From assembly GCF_002056295.1 (NCBI RefSeq), contig NZ_CP020100.1, forward strand, positions 953,501 to 1,017,500: a stretch of 64,000 nt of DNA, written 5' to 3'. The notes below the pieces were generated by a model that worked only from the letters and a program-made list of their open reading frames with translations, did not search any database and was not told where the DNA came from. Shown one piece after another: positions 8,885-18,460 of the stretch. The first letter of the stretch is position 1. Every line of letters begins with the position of its first letter. Source of the stretch: Halopseudomonas phragmitis (lineage in GTDB: Bacteria; Pseudomonadota; Gammaproteobacteria; Pseudomonadales; Pseudomonadaceae). The position numbers and the translations under genes were made by a program.

Positions 8885-11737
8885 TCAGGTCCGGCCCCGC
8901 AGCGAGCTCATGGCGGCGTTCAGCGCGGTTTCCAGTTGCTGGCGATAGCGCAGATACTGCCCGGTCTGCATCCTGCCGGCCGGGTCCAACGCCGACAGAT
9001 CCAGATCGGTGATGTAAATCGGGTAATCTTCCAGACTCCGACGTTGATCGAGAATATGCCGGGCCACCACCCGGTACAGCTCGGCACCATGCTCCAGGGC
9101 CGTGAATTCGCGGTGATTGCACAGGATACTGACATTCAGCGTTTGCCCTGGGCCCGGCTCGACAATCGCCTGTACCGCATAATAACCCGCTTCAACCCCC
9201 TTGCTCGGCAAACTGCGCGGCTCCAGCCGTAGCGGTCGACCATCGGCTGCGGGCTGAATGACCTGAAGCTGGATATCCTCCTCACCCGGATCGGCATCCA
9301 GGCTCCGGCTCAGTTGCCGGCGCAGGCGGATGCTGTGCAAAAACCGCAGCAGCGGCAGGAGCAGCGTCTGCTCGTCACGATAGGTTTGGCGCTGGCGCCA
9401 CAGTGCGCCACGCTCATCAAGCACACTGAGCTCCGCCTGCTGATTGGCCAGCAATCGGTAAAAGATCTGGATCACGCCAGCCTGCCCCTGCTTGAGAATC
9501 AGCGCCAGGTCCGCGTGACTGGACAGCGCGTAGGTATCGAGTACCAACGGGCTGTAGTGGTTGCGCGGGCTGCCCAGGTGGCGCAGCAGCCGTTCGTGAT
9601 CACCCAGCGCGGTGGCTTCAATCCGCTCGCCACGACGCTCAAGCAGTTGATACTGGCTCTGGATCTGCAGCAGAAACCGCGCCGGGGGATCGCCCAGCAA
9701 CGGCCCGGCGGCCTCCCGAAATAGCGTCTCGACCCGCTCGGCAATCGCACTGGCGCGGTTGCGACAGTAACTGCGCACCTGCAATTCTGGCAGGCGTTGA
9801 TGCTCACGGGCCAGATTGAGGTAATCACACAATGCCTGCATGCAGGCCTGCTCGCCCTGGTAGCGACTGACCAGCAACTCGTTCCAGCTATTGAGGGTGA
9901 TCTGATCGATACTCAGAATCAGGTTGTCGCGCAGCCCGGAATAGCCCAGGGCGTCGGTATGGCTGCTGATCAGATGCTGGTTTTTCTGGCTGCTGAGCGG
10001 CAGCGGGTCCAGTCCGACGTTGACCAGCAGCAACACCTGACAAGGCTGGCTGGCCCGTGACAGAGCAGCCTCGGTCAAGGCCGGCAGCGGCAGCGGGAAC
10101 TGCTGCATCAAACAGGTCAGCAGATTGTTCAGCTCAAACTCGGTCAACGCGCTGGTGCCCGGATGCACCGCAATCCGGGTAGCGGCATCGACTACGCCAT
10201 TGCGATGGGCCCAGGCCAGCAACTCAACCAGTTGTCGGCTGCGCTTGAGCGGCAGATGATCGGCCAGCTCAGGCTGACTCAGGGTGCCGCGGTACAGGCT
10301 CCAGTGATGCTCGGCCTCATCGCCGCTCGGACGCAGCGCCAGGGTCAGCAAGGGTTCGCTCAGATCAGGAACGATACCCGGGTTGATAAACTCGATCTTG
10401 CCAGCCTTGCGCTCGAACGCGGCATACAGACGCCGGCCCAGCAACGACAGATCGCGGCTGTTGACCGCATTGATCACCTGCTGGCTGCGGCCGAACTGCG
10501 ACAGCAACCGGTAGCTGTGGGTCAGTTCACCAACCAGTTGGCGACGCTCCTGACTGACCTCGCGGACCCGCCAAAGCTGGCGATTGTCCATCTGTTGCAA
10601 CTGGCGCGGCCCCCACTGCCATTCACGCACCAGCTTTTCCATCAGACTGCGCTTCCAGCTCAAGCTGCCGCTGCGCTTGGACAGCCGTACATCGGCCTTG
10701 ATGTACAGACAGCGGCGCACCAGCTCCAGACGTTCAAGCTCGCCACGCTGCTGCAGATAGACCTCGATGCGCCGGTACAGCATGACATAGGGATCCAGCT
10801 CATCGACATCCAGTTGGTTGGCGAACACCGCCTGCTTGAAATCCAGACTCAGGCAGCGCACCTGCGGGTGCTCGTTGGCGTAGACCTCGGTGAGCAACAG
10901 CTTGAGCACTGATTTGTAGGGCGACTCGATGCCCTTGAACAGTTGCCAAAGCCCGGCACCGACATACTCACCGGCCGGAATCCGTGCCATATGACCAAGG
11001 TCCAGGCTTTCCTCGGCGCGGATGAAACGCTTGGAAATCAGTTCACTGGTGTACTGGCGGTAACTGCCTTCCTCGTAGACCGGCACCAGCCACCACAAGG
11101 GGTAACGACCACCGAGCAGAATCGCGGTGCGGTAGAACTCATCCAGCAACAGATAGTGCTGGGTACTGCCGCAGTCTTCCTCGGTCAGCGCATTGTCACG
11201 GTCCCCGCGACTGAAACTGGCCGGGTCGATCAGGTGAAAATGTACTTCGCAGCCCTGGGTTGCGGCCCACTCGCTGATTTGCCGGCACTTGCCGGCCAGT
11301 TCGACCAATGCCGCTGGCGCCAGCTCGCTGGCATGACAGACCCAGATATCCAGATCACTCTGATCCGACTGGCCAATGGTACCGCCACTACCCATCAGGT
11401 ACAGCGCCTGGATCTGGGCGGCGAATCCGGCCGGGTGGCGGCGATAGCTGTAACTGCGGGTCAGCGCCTGGGCGCCCTGCAGCACTTCCTGATCCGGGCT
11501 ATAGCCGGCCAGCCCATAAGGGGTCTGACGCGACACATAGCCGGGCAGCAGCGGGTGATTGACATCGAACAACAGCGGAATCAGCCTCAGCACATTGTAT
11601 TGACGCGCCGACAATGCCTGCAGCACCCGGCGCAGGCGGGTCTGGTTGATCGTCATGAAACGCTTGCGCAAGGTGCTCAGGGTCTTGCGGTCAATACCCT
11701 CATCGAGCTGGGGACGGATTTCGCCGTGGCTGTACAT
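8885..11737 (-). CDS. cyaA: Class I adenylate cyclase
   Basis: 950 residues, as expected for the enterobacterial-type class I enzyme. The nucleotidyltransferase signature is YLMGSGGTIGQSDQSDLDIW near residues 110-130 of the N-terminal catalytic half; the C-terminal half is the regulatory domain. It makes cAMP for CRP/Vfr. The start MYSHGEIRPQLDEGID gives an N-terminus slightly ahead of the conserved LRKRFMTIN block. It is convergent with the DUF1289 gene, with 4 nt between stops. Confidence 0.96.
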   Translation of the reverse strand: MYSHGEIRPQLDEGIDRKTLSTLRKRFMTINQTRLRRVLQALSARQYNVLRLIPLLFDVNHPLLPGYVSRQTPYGLAGYSPDQEVLQGAQALTRSYSYRRHPAGFAAQIQALYLMGSGGTIGQSDQSDLDIWVCHASELAPAALVELAGKCRQISEWAATQGCEVHFHLIDPASFSRGDRDNALTEEDCGSTQHYLLLDEFYRTAILLGGRYPLWWLVPVYEEGSYRQYTSELISKRFIRAEESLDLGHMARIPAGEYVGAGLWQLFKGIESPYKSVLKLLLTEVYANEHPQVRCLSLDFKQAVFANQLDVDELDPYVMLYRRIEVYLQQRGELERLELVRRCLYIKADVRLSKRSGSLSWKRSLMEKLVREWQWGPRQLQQMDNRQLWRVREVSQERRQLVGELTHSYRLLSQFGRSQQVINAVNSRDLSLLGRRLYAAFERKAGKIEFINPGIVPDLSEPLLTLALRPSGDEAEHHWSLYRGTLSQPELADHLPLKRSRQLVELLAWAHRNGVVDAATRIAVHPGTSALTEFELNNLLTCLMQQFPLPLPALTEAALSRASQPCQVLLLVNVGLDPLPLSSQKNQHLISSHTDALGYSGLRDNLILSIDQITLNSWNELLVSRYQGEQACMQALCDYLNLAREHQRLPELQVRSYCRNRASAIAERVETLFREAAGPLLGDPPARFLLQIQSQYQLLERRGERIEATALGDHERLLRHLGSPRNHYSPLVLDTYALSSHADLALILKQGQAGVIQIFYRLLANQQAELSVLDERGALWRQRQTYRDEQTLLLPLLRFLHSIRLRRQLSRSLDADPGEEDIQLQVIQPAADGRPLRLEPRSLPSKGVEAGYYAVQAIVEPGPGQTLNVSILCNHREFTALEHGAELYRVVARHILDQRRSLEDYPIYITDLDLSALDPAGRMQTGQYLRYRQQLETALNAAMSSLRGRT

Positions 11738-11751
11738 GCCGGAGTTGGCCC

Positions 11752-11988
11752 TCAGTCCTCGCGCAATACGGTCAGCAGCGCCAGGGCGTGCTCGGCCGCA
11801 TCAAGACCCAGACTGGTCAGGTAGCCGCCATCGGGCTGGCTGATCAGGCCCTTGGCGTGCAAACGCCCGGCGGCGGCCAGGGTGGCCGGCGCCGCCTCAT
11901 GCTGGTGGACCTTCAGGCCCTCGAGCGTGTTGGCCAGGTTGAATTGCGACAGCAGGTTGATTTCAGCAATTTCATCGGGTGTCAGCAT
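11752..11988 (-). CDS. TIGR02647-type small protein
   Basis: 78 residues starting at MLTPDEIAEINLLSQFNL; the open frame continues much farther upstream but there it is antisense to the glutathione transferase, and GGGGGAAC precedes this ATG. The sequence (LANTLEGLKVHQHEA, RLHAKGLISQPDGGYLTSLG) looks like a small winged-helix-type fold and matches my recollection of family TIGR02647, small gammaproteobacterial proteins sometimes annotated as DNA-binding. The function is unknown. It sits 14 nt upstream of cyaA on the same strand. Confidence 0.8.
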   Translation of the reverse strand: MLTPDEIAEINLLSQFNLANTLEGLKVHQHEAAPATLAAAGRLHAKGLISQPDGGYLTSLGLDAAEHALALLTVLRED

Positions 11989-12150
11989 GGGTGTTCCCCC
12001 TTGGTATGGTAACCAGAGTCTAGCCGTTGCCGGGGCTAAAAGCATGACCTGTCTCGCGGGCCGGGGGAGCGCAGCATTCACTGAATTGATGCCACTGGAC
12101 CTTAACCGCCCGGCGTTACAAGATATCGACCACAGCCCTCGAGCCTTTAA

Positions 12151-12822
12151 ATGGAGAACAACATGCTTAAACTGCACGGCTTTGCTGTCAGCAACTACTT
12201 CAACATGGTCAAGCTGGCGCTGCTGGAGAAGGGCCTGGCCTTCGAGGTTCATACCGTACACCCCAGCCAGGATGAAAATTTTCTCGCGCTCAGCCCACGC
12301 GGCAAGGTGCCGTGCCTGGAAACCGAGCACGGTTTCATCAACGAAACCAACGTTATTCTCGAGTATCTGGAGGAGACCCAGGGCGGCAAACCGCTGTTGC
12401 CCCAGGACCCGTTCGCACGCGCCCGGGTACGGGCTCTGACCAAGGAAATCGAGCTGTATATCGAGCTGCCGGCACGCAGCTGCTATCCGGAAGTATTCTT
12501 TGGCGGCCAGGTCGATCAGGCGATCAAGGACAAGGCCCGGGCCGAGCTGCTGTTGGGTGTGGCCGCGCTCAAGCGCCACGCCAGCTTCGCACCCTATGTG
12601 GCCGGCAGCGAACTGAGCATTGCCGACCTGATGTTCCTGTATAGCTTCGATCTGGCCTGCACGGTGGCCAAGAAGCTGTTCGATCTGGATCTGATGGCCG
12701 AGCTGCCGGGTGCCCGTGAGCTGTTCGGCCTGATGGCCCAAAACCCCAACTTCAAGCAGATCGAAGCCGACAAGAACGCCGAAATGGCAGCCTTTATCGC
12801 CGCTGCCAAGGCCAAGCGCTAA
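12151..12822 (+). CDS. Glutathione S-transferase family protein
   Basis: 223 residues. The N-terminal thioredoxin-like domain starts LKLHGFAVSNYFNMVKLALLEKGL and has the cis-Pro loop GKVPCLETEHGFINETNVILEYLEE (about 50-75), whose E-T/N motif contacts glutathione. An all-helical C-terminal domain follows (about 90-220) with the capping motif SIADLMFLYSFDLA. Substrate is not predictable. TGGAGAAC provides the ribosome site. It is divergent from the TIGR02647/cyaA unit. Confidence 0.9.
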   Translation: MENNMLKLHGFAVSNYFNMVKLALLEKGLAFEVHTVHPSQDENFLALSPRGKVPCLETEHGFINETNVILEYLEETQGGKPLLPQDPFARARVRALTKEIELYIELPARSCYPEVFFGGQVDQAIKDKARAELLLGVAALKRHASFAPYVAGSELSIADLMFLYSFDLACTVAKKLFDLDLMAELPGARELFGLMAQNPNFKQIEADKNAEMAAFIAAAKAKR

Positions 12823-12832
12823 GCAGTACTTT

Positions 12833-12854
12833 CAGCCCGCCGTCAGGCGGGCTG
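12833..12854. terminator. Bidirectional terminator with the fabY stop in its loop
   Basis: CAGCCCGCC (12833-12841) pairs perfectly with GGCGGGCTG (12846-12854) around the tetraloop GTCA, which contains the fabY stop (TGA on the minus strand). The glutathione transferase stop is 11 nt to the left and AAAGTACT follows on that side. Confidence 0.7.
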
Positions 12855-14762
12855 ATCGTCAATCATGTCCTTGAACCGCTCGTCAGTCTTGAAGTTCAAC
12901 GGCTGCTCGAATCCCGGTACTCGAATGCCATCCTGGCTGATGCTCAACTGGCTGTCGTCGATCATGTTGTTGCCGAAGTTGTAGATCACTGCCAGTTGGC
13001 CTTTCAATGCCTGCTGATCGTAGGCCTGGGCTGCGGCGCGGGCCTGCTCGCGGCGCTGCAGGTAGTCACTGAAGCGCGCCTCTCCGTAACGCTTGCGCAG
13101 CATCCGCTCGACCACAGCGGGTGCCAGCACCACAGCGCTGGCATTGTTGCCGCCAAACCCCTTGGAGTTGATGAAGCAGACTTCCAGCGGTTCTGCCTCA
13201 CGCACTACGTCACGGGTACTGATGCGCAGGTGCTGTTGATGCACGTCATCGGCCACTGCATCGATGGTCTTGATTCCGGGAATGATCTGATACTTGAAAC
13301 TGCCCAGGGCAAAGGCCAGCTGGTCAGCGCTGGCGCTGGCCAGTGAGTGGCCGACATAGGCCTTGGCCGCGGCAATCGGCCAGTCGGCAATACCGAAGGA
13401 CTCGGCAACCCGGTCCAGCAGCTCGGACTCGGTAACCCGGTTGGCCGGGGTGCTGGAGCCGTGAGCATGGACGAAGCTGCGAGCACGCACGGCTTCGGGG
13501 CCGACAATCTGCATCGCCGCGTGTACGGCCTTGGCCATGGTCAGGTAGTTGCCCGGGCCCGGTGCCGAGATCGACTTCTTGAAGCCGTCGGCATTGATGA
13601 ACACATCGGTGGCGGCACCATGGATGTCGGCGCCCAGCTCGATGGCCAGCTCGTCATCCATCAGCACGAAGAACTGCCCGGACTCGGCCAGGGTAAAACC
13701 GCAGTTCTGCCCGAACGGACGGCTGGCGCGGCGGAAATCGACCTGATCACTGCCTTCGATATTACGTAGCCCGTCTTCGGTGGCCAGCGCACTCATGGCG
13801 CCATAGCCTTCGATGCACTCTTGGGTTACCGGCGCCTCGGCGTTGCCCACCAGCACCACCCGGGCCTTGCCGCTGGTGATCATGTCGGTGGCTTTCTGCA
13901 GGTTGTAGAGGAAGCTCGCGCAAGCCCCGGTGATCGCCCCGGTGGTGCCGACGCTGCCGAGGATATAGGCGTTGATGAAGTCTGCCGGCATGCTGTTCAG
14001 GCCCAGCGGCAACTGCTTGGCGCTGACCCGGTGGCCCTTGAGCCGCGACTGCATGACCCCGGCAAAGCTGTTGTCATCGAGCTGGCTCATGGCGCTGCTG
14101 GCAAATACCGCAACCTCGTCCGGCTGCACCCGGTTGATGATCTGCGACCATTCGATCCCGGTCGAGCGCAGCGCGTCGGTGGCGGCGACGATGGTCAGTT
14201 GCAGACCGCGCGGGTGAAACCGCGAGGCGTAGTGCTCGCCCGGCTCGAAACCACTGGGCAACTGGCCGGCCGACTTGACCGCCAGCGGCCGGTAGCTGTC
14301 GACCTTAAGATCGCAGCCGTCGTAGACGGTAACCATCACATCGTTGTCGTTCAGCGGTTCGATCACCCAGTCGGTCGGCAACGGCTCGGGCAACTGCTTG
14401 GCCAGGGTGATGAACGAGAACGGTTTGCCGGCTTCGCCGGTAACGGTGAGGTTTTTCTGCCAGTGGGCAGCATCGACATCCAGATGGGTTTTCTCGATCC
14501 TCCGCACCAGCGTGCCGTCGAGAATCTGCGCGGCGTAGCGTTGTTCGATCTCGGCCAGGCTCAGCGGCTGACCTTCGGCGTCCAGATACTGATCATTGTC
14601 CACCCGCACCAGCTTCATCAGTACCGCCAGCCCGGCCAGGGTCTGCTGGCGCTCGGCATCGGGCAACGATTCGATCACGGTACGGCGAAACGCATGGTGG
14701 AATGAACTGCGACCGGCGGCGTTGTAACCACCAAATCCGACAATGACCGGCAAACGCGACAT
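12843..14762 (-). CDS. fabY: Beta-ketoacyl-ACP synthase FabY
   Basis: 639 residues from MSRLPVIVGFGGYNAAGRSS; an earlier in-frame ATG exists, but GAGGAG lies 8 nt before this one. It is a thiolase-fold condensing enzyme with nucleophile Cys281 (TGACASF), His434 (VHAHGSSTPAN), Lys467 and His472 (AKAYVGHSLAS). The length, about 200 residues more than FabB/FabF with extra N-terminal sequence, is characteristic of FabY (PA5174) of P. aeruginosa, which initiates fatty-acid elongation in place of FabH. It is monocistronic, convergent with the glutathione transferase. Confidence 0.88.
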   Translation of the reverse strand: MSRLPVIVGFGGYNAAGRSSFHHAFRRTVIESLPDAERQQTLAGLAVLMKLVRVDNDQYLDAEGQPLSLAEIEQRYAAQILDGTLVRRIEKTHLDVDAAHWQKNLTVTGEAGKPFSFITLAKQLPEPLPTDWVIEPLNDNDVMVTVYDGCDLKVDSYRPLAVKSAGQLPSGFEPGEHYASRFHPRGLQLTIVAATDALRSTGIEWSQIINRVQPDEVAVFASSAMSQLDDNSFAGVMQSRLKGHRVSAKQLPLGLNSMPADFINAYILGSVGTTGAITGACASFLYNLQKATDMITSGKARVVLVGNAEAPVTQECIEGYGAMSALATEDGLRNIEGSDQVDFRRASRPFGQNCGFTLAESGQFFVLMDDELAIELGADIHGAATDVFINADGFKKSISAPGPGNYLTMAKAVHAAMQIVGPEAVRARSFVHAHGSSTPANRVTESELLDRVAESFGIADWPIAAAKAYVGHSLASASADQLAFALGSFKYQIIPGIKTIDAVADDVHQQHLRISTRDVVREAEPLEVCFINSKGFGGNNASAVVLAPAVVERMLRKRYGEARFSDYLQRREQARAAAQAYDQQALKGQLAVIYNFGNNMIDDSQLSISQDGIRVPGFEQPLNFKTDERFKDMIDDQPA

Positions 14763-14925
14763 CACGCAAGACTCCTCGCTGGGCCCGGATGTCCAGGCAG
14801 TGCGCATGGACATGGTCTGGGCGGACGATGCATCGCCCGCCAGGGCGTTATTCGAATACTCTAGATGACGAGGACTGTAACCGGCGGGTCACGTTCAGAC
14901 CAGTGTGTTTTATCGGCTCACGGCC

Positions 14926-15291
14926 TCAAATGCTCTTTGGCTCGAAGATCACATAGACCTTGCGGGTCCGCTGAAGCACTTCCCAACTGCCCTCGAACCC
15001 GGCGGGAATCACGAAGCGGTCACCGGTGCGCAGGATTTTGCCATTACCGGCACGGTCACGCAGGATTGATTCGCCTTCAAGAATCTCGCAGTATTCGTGC
15101 TCGCTATAGTTGATGGTCCAGTGCCCGGGCTCGGCCTCCCAGACTCCGGAAAAAAACTGCCCGCACGGGCTGGTGTAATGGTTGCGTACGTTCTGGGCCG
15201 GATCGCCGGCCAGCACCTTGGCCGGGTCAGGGCGGTAATGCTCGGCTTCAGTGGCCGCCGTGGCGAAATCGACAATACTGGTGATCGACAT
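14926..15291 (-). CDS. Cupin-domain protein of a beta-alanine catabolic cluster
   Basis: 121 residues starting at MSITSIVDFATAATEAEHY (GGGACCAGCC context; weak ribosome site). One cupin beta-barrel is visible: WTINYSEHEYCEILEGESILRD supplies the first metal-binding motif with H and E ligands, and GDRFVIPAGFEGSWEVL the second. It resembles the cupin of ureidoglycine aminohydrolase-like proteins (DUF861 type). It lies 62 nt downstream of mmsA, and a small cupin also accompanies the bau genes of P. aeruginosa as I recall (bauB), so a role in beta-alanine or malonate-semialdehyde metabolism is likely but unproven. Confidence 0.82.
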   Translation of the reverse strand: MSITSIVDFATAATEAEHYRPDPAKVLAGDPAQNVRNHYTSPCGQFFSGVWEAEPGHWTINYSEHEYCEILEGESILRDRAGNGKILRTGDRFVIPAGFEGSWEVLQRTRKVYVIFEPKSI

Positions 15292-15353
15292 GGGCTGGTC
15301 CCGTTCGACAGGTAGGTAGGCGTGCTGCGCCCTGCGGCGCAGCACCAGCAGGA

Positions 15354-16850
15354 TTACTTCATGGTCGGCATGACGAACTCGGCACCAGCGCGAATACCGG
15401 TCGGCCAGCGCGAGGTGATCGCCTTGCGCTTGGTGTAGAAACGCACCCCATCGGGGCCGTGCATGTGCAGCGGACCAAACAGCGAACGCTTCCAGCCCCC
15501 GAAGCTGTGGAACGCCATCGGCACCGGAATCGGCACATTCACGCCAACCATGCCGACCTGAATCTCGTTACAGAACTGCCGCGCGCTGTCGCCGTCACGG
15601 GTAAAGATCGCCGTACCATTGCCATACTCATGGGCGTTGATCAGTGCCACCGCACTCTGATAGTCCGGCACCCGGACAATGCACAGCACCGGACCGAAAA
15701 TCTCCTCACGGTAGATGACCATCTCCGGGGTAACCTTGTCGAACAGGCAACCGCCCATGAAATAACCCGTTTCCAGGCCCGGCACCCCAACCTCACGACC
15801 ATCGACCACCAGCTCGGCGCCTTCAGCCACGCCCTGGTCGACATAGCCCTTGACCTTGGCCAGATGCTGGGCCGACACCAGCGGCCCCATCTCCATGCCA
15901 GGGCTCATGCCATTACCAATCTTCAATGCCTTGACCTTGGGTGCCAACGCTGCAATCAGTTGGTCAGCCACCTCGTCACCCACGGCTACCGCCACCGAAA
16001 TCGCCATGCAGCGTTCGCCGGCACTGCCATAGGCGGCGCCCATCAGCGCATTGACCGCCTGATCCAGATCAGCGTCGGGCATCACTACCATGTGGTTCTT
16101 GGCCCCGCCCAGGGCCTGCACCCGCTTGCCATGGGCGCAGCCGGTGGCGTAGATGTACTCGGCAATCGGGGTCGAACCGACGAAACTCACCGCCTGAATG
16201 TCCGGGTGGGTCAGCAGCACGTCGACCGCTTCCTTGTCGCCGTTGACTACGTTGAACACGCCATCGGGCAAGCCGGCTTCCTTGAGCAGTTCGGCCAGGC
16301 GCAGCGGGGTGCTCGGGTCCTTCTCTGACGGCTTCATGATGAAGGTATTGCCGCAGGCAATGGCGATCGGGAACATCCACATCGGCACCATGGCCGGGAA
16401 GTTGAACGGCGCTATACCGGCACAGACGCCCAGTGGCTGGTTGACCGACCAGGCATCGACCCCGCCCCCCACCTGCTCGGTATGCTCACCCTTGAGCAGG
16501 TGCGGAATGCCACAGGCGAACTCCACCACTTCCAGGCCGCGGGTCAGCTCGCCCTTGGCATCGTCGAACACCTTGCCGTGCTCACGGGTGATCAACTCAG
16601 CCAGCTCGTCGGCATGGGCCTCGACCAGCGCCTTGTACTTGAACAGAATCCGCGCCCGGTTCAGCGGCGTGGTCGCCGCCCAGGCCGGCTGCGCGGCCTT
16701 GGCCAGAGCAATCGCCTGTTCAACCTCGGCGGCGCTGGCCAGCGACACCAGGCCGCGCTGCTCGCCGGTAGCCGGCTCGTACACCGGCTGGGTGCGGGCG
16801 CTGGGCGCGGTGCGCAGGCCATTGATGAAGTGTGTCAGTTGCAGTGTCAT
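15354..16850 (-). CDS. mmsA: CoA-acylating (methyl)malonate-semialdehyde dehydrogenase
   Basis: 498 residues. Aldehyde dehydrogenase fold with catalytic Cys281 ([10 protein letters not shown]). The motif [15 protein letters not shown] (248-262) in place of the usual ELGGK is typical of CoA-dependent semialdehyde dehydrogenases, which lack the general-base Glu. It oxidises malonate semialdehyde to acetyl-CoA and CO2 (or methylmalonate semialdehyde to propionyl-CoA). The omega-aminotransferase gene upstream would provide malonate semialdehyde from beta-alanine, so the malonate role (BauC/IolA type) is favoured here over valine catabolism. Confidence 0.93.
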   Translation of the reverse strand: MTLQLTHFINGLRTAPSARTQPVYEPATGEQRGLVSLASAAEVEQAIALAKAAQPAWAATTPLNRARILFKYKALVEAHADELAELITREHGKVFDDAKGELTRGLEVVEFACGIPHLLKGEHTEQVGGGVDAWSVNQPLGVCAGIAPFNFPAMVPMWMFPIAIACGNTFIMKPSEKDPSTPLRLAELLKEAGLPDGVFNVVNGDKEAVDVLLTHPDIQAVSFVGSTPIAEYIYATGCAHGKRVQALGGAKNHMVVMPDADLDQAVNALMGAAYGSAGERCMAISVAVAVGDEVADQLIAALAPKVKALKIGNGMSPGMEMGPLVSAQHLAKVKGYVDQGVAEGAELVVDGREVGVPGLETGYFMGGCLFDKVTPEMVIYREEIFGPVLCIVRVPDYQSAVALINAHEYGNGTAIFTRDGDSARQFCNEIQVGMVGVNVPIPVPMAFHSFGGWKRSLFGPLHMHGPDGVRFYTKRKAITSRWPTGIRAGAEFVMPTMK

Positions 16851-16931
16851 GGAATCACCAATTCTGTAGGAAGTTCGTTAACTGTTGAGCGCATCTTGCC
16901 TGGATAAACGAGCGGATTGCACAAGGCTGGA

Positions 16932-17038
16932 GGCGGCAGTCCAGTCCCCGGTTCGAGACCGTAGATGGCATGGACGCCATCTACGAGCTACAGGGAAGTA
17001 CTTGCCGCGTGTCTCGAACCGGGGACTGGACTGCCGCC
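16932..17038 (+). repeat. Nested palindromic repeat, copy 1
   Basis: Two 28-nt arms (16932-16959 and 17011-17038) are perfect inverted copies. Directly inside the left arm is a perfect 10-bp hairpin, CGTAGATGGC / GCCATCTACG (16960-16969 with 16976-16985), loop ATGGAC. A 25-nt single-stranded segment containing CAGGGAAGTACTTG (16995-17008) joins it to the right arm. The structure lies in the 210-bp gap between the aminotransferase and mmsA. Its core resembles the element at 52841-52929 (there on the minus strand). No coding capacity is seen; it is probably a non-autonomous repeat that folds strongly as RNA or cruciform DNA. Confidence 0.85.
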
Positions 17039-17060
17039 GGGCTCGGACACGCAACCCAGG

Positions 17061-18401
17061 TCAAGCCGTGCGCCGAATTACATTGCCCAAGACTTCGACG
17101 ATGCGATCGATATGCGGCTTCTCGACGATCAGCGGCGGCGACATGGCGATGATGTCGCCGGTCACCCGCACCATCACCCCGTCCCAGTAACAGGCCTCGA
17201 ATACCTCATAGCCTCGTGCCCCCGGCGCACCCTCGCGGCTGGCCAGATGCACCGCGCCGACCAGGCCGGTGTTGCGAATATCGATCACATGCGCCAGCCC
17301 CTGCAGGCTGTGCAGCGCCTCCTGCCAATAGACTTCCAGCTCGCGGGCGCGGGTCAGCAGGCCGTCGCGCTGATAGATGTCCAGCGTCGCCAGCGCTGCG
17401 GCTGCCGCCACCGGGTGGCCGGAGTAAGTGTAGCCGTGGAACAGCTCAATCAGCCCCTGTGGGCCGTGCATGAAGGCATCCTGAATCTGTTCGCTGACGA
17501 ACACTGCGCCCATCGGAATCGCGCCGTTGGTCAGGCCCTTGGCGGTGGTGATGATGTCCGGGGTCACCTCCCAGCGCTGCGCCGCGAACGGCTCGCCAAG
17601 ACGCCCGTAACCGGTGATCACCTCGTCGAAGATCAACAAGATGCCATGCTTGGCAGTAATCTCGCGCAGGCGCTTGAGATAGCCTTGCGGCGGCAGAATC
17701 ACCCCGGCTGAGCCGGACATCGGCTCAACAATCACCGCCGCGATGTTCTCCGCGCCATGCAGCGCTACCAGTTTCTCCAGTTGATCCGCCAGCTCCGCCC
17801 CCTGTTTCGGCAGACCGCGGGTAAAAGCGTTACGTTCCAGGTCCAGGGTGTGTGGCAGATGATCGACTCCCGGCAGTTGCACGCCGAAGGCCTTGCGGTT
17901 GTTGACCATGCCACCGACCGAGATACCGCCAAAGCCTACGCCGTGATAGCCCAGCTCACGACCGATCAGCCGGGTGCGGGTACCTTCGCCACGGGCGCGC
18001 TGATAGGCCAGGGCGATCTTCAGTGCGGTATCCACCGACTCCGAGCCGGAGTTGGTGAAGAACACCCGGTTCAGTCCCTTGGGTGCGATCTCGACCAGAC
18101 GTTCGGCGAGCTGGAACGGCAGCGGGTGGCCCATCTGAAAGGTTGGAGCGAAATCCAGCTTGGCGATCTGGCGGGCGACCGCCTCGGAAATCTCCTTGCG
18201 CCCATGCCCGGCGTTGCAGCACCACAGCCCGGCCGTGGCATCCAGTACCTGCCGGCCCTCGACATCGGTGTAGAACATGCCTTCGGCGCTCTCCAGCAGA
18301 CGCGGTTTGGCCTTGAACTGGCGATTGGCGGTGAAGGGCATCCAGAACTCGTCCAGGCTCAAATCCTGTTGCGAGGTGGCGGGGTGCTGCATGGTGTTCA
18401 T
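17061..18401 (-). CDS. Omega-amino acid (beta-alanine):pyruvate aminotransferase
   Basis: 446 residues, class III PLP aminotransferase. FFTNSGSESVDTALKIALAY binds the phosphate, LLIFDEVITGYGRLGEPFA holds the PLP-ring Asp, and the Schiff-base lysine is in TTAKGLTNGAIPMG near residue 288. The aromatic N-terminal WMPFTANRQF and the FHGYTYSGHP motif fit omega-aminotransferases of the BauA/AptA group, though it is fairly divergent from those I remember. With mmsA and the cupin downstream it would transfer the amino group of beta-alanine to pyruvate, giving malonate semialdehyde and alanine. A GABA- or putrescine-type substrate is possible. Confidence 0.88.
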   Translation of the reverse strand: MNTMQHPATSQQDLSLDEFWMPFTANRQFKAKPRLLESAEGMFYTDVEGRQVLDATAGLWCCNAGHGRKEISEAVARQIAKLDFAPTFQMGHPLPFQLAERLVEIAPKGLNRVFFTNSGSESVDTALKIALAYQRARGEGTRTRLIGRELGYHGVGFGGISVGGMVNNRKAFGVQLPGVDHLPHTLDLERNAFTRGLPKQGAELADQLEKLVALHGAENIAAVIVEPMSGSAGVILPPQGYLKRLREITAKHGILLIFDEVITGYGRLGEPFAAQRWEVTPDIITTAKGLTNGAIPMGAVFVSEQIQDAFMHGPQGLIELFHGYTYSGHPVAAAAALATLDIYQRDGLLTRARELEVYWQEALHSLQGLAHVIDIRNTGLVGAVHLASREGAPGARGYEVFEACYWDGVMVRVTGDIIAMSPPLIVEKPHIDRIVEVLGNVIRRTA

Positions 18402-18460
18402 TGGGAACCTTCCTGGCGCGGCCGTCGAAGATTGATGGACTGATAGTGCAACAGAGTCTA

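Noticed and set aside
11989-12741. Upstream in-frame extension of the TIGR02647 gene
   Set aside because: It is antisense to the well-supported glutathione transferase, and the internal ATG at 11988 has a good ribosome site.
14780-14845. Small dyads (ATGTCCA..TGGACAT, CGATGCATCG) upstream of fabY
   Set aside because: Short and partly within possible 5' leader; not enough to claim an operator.
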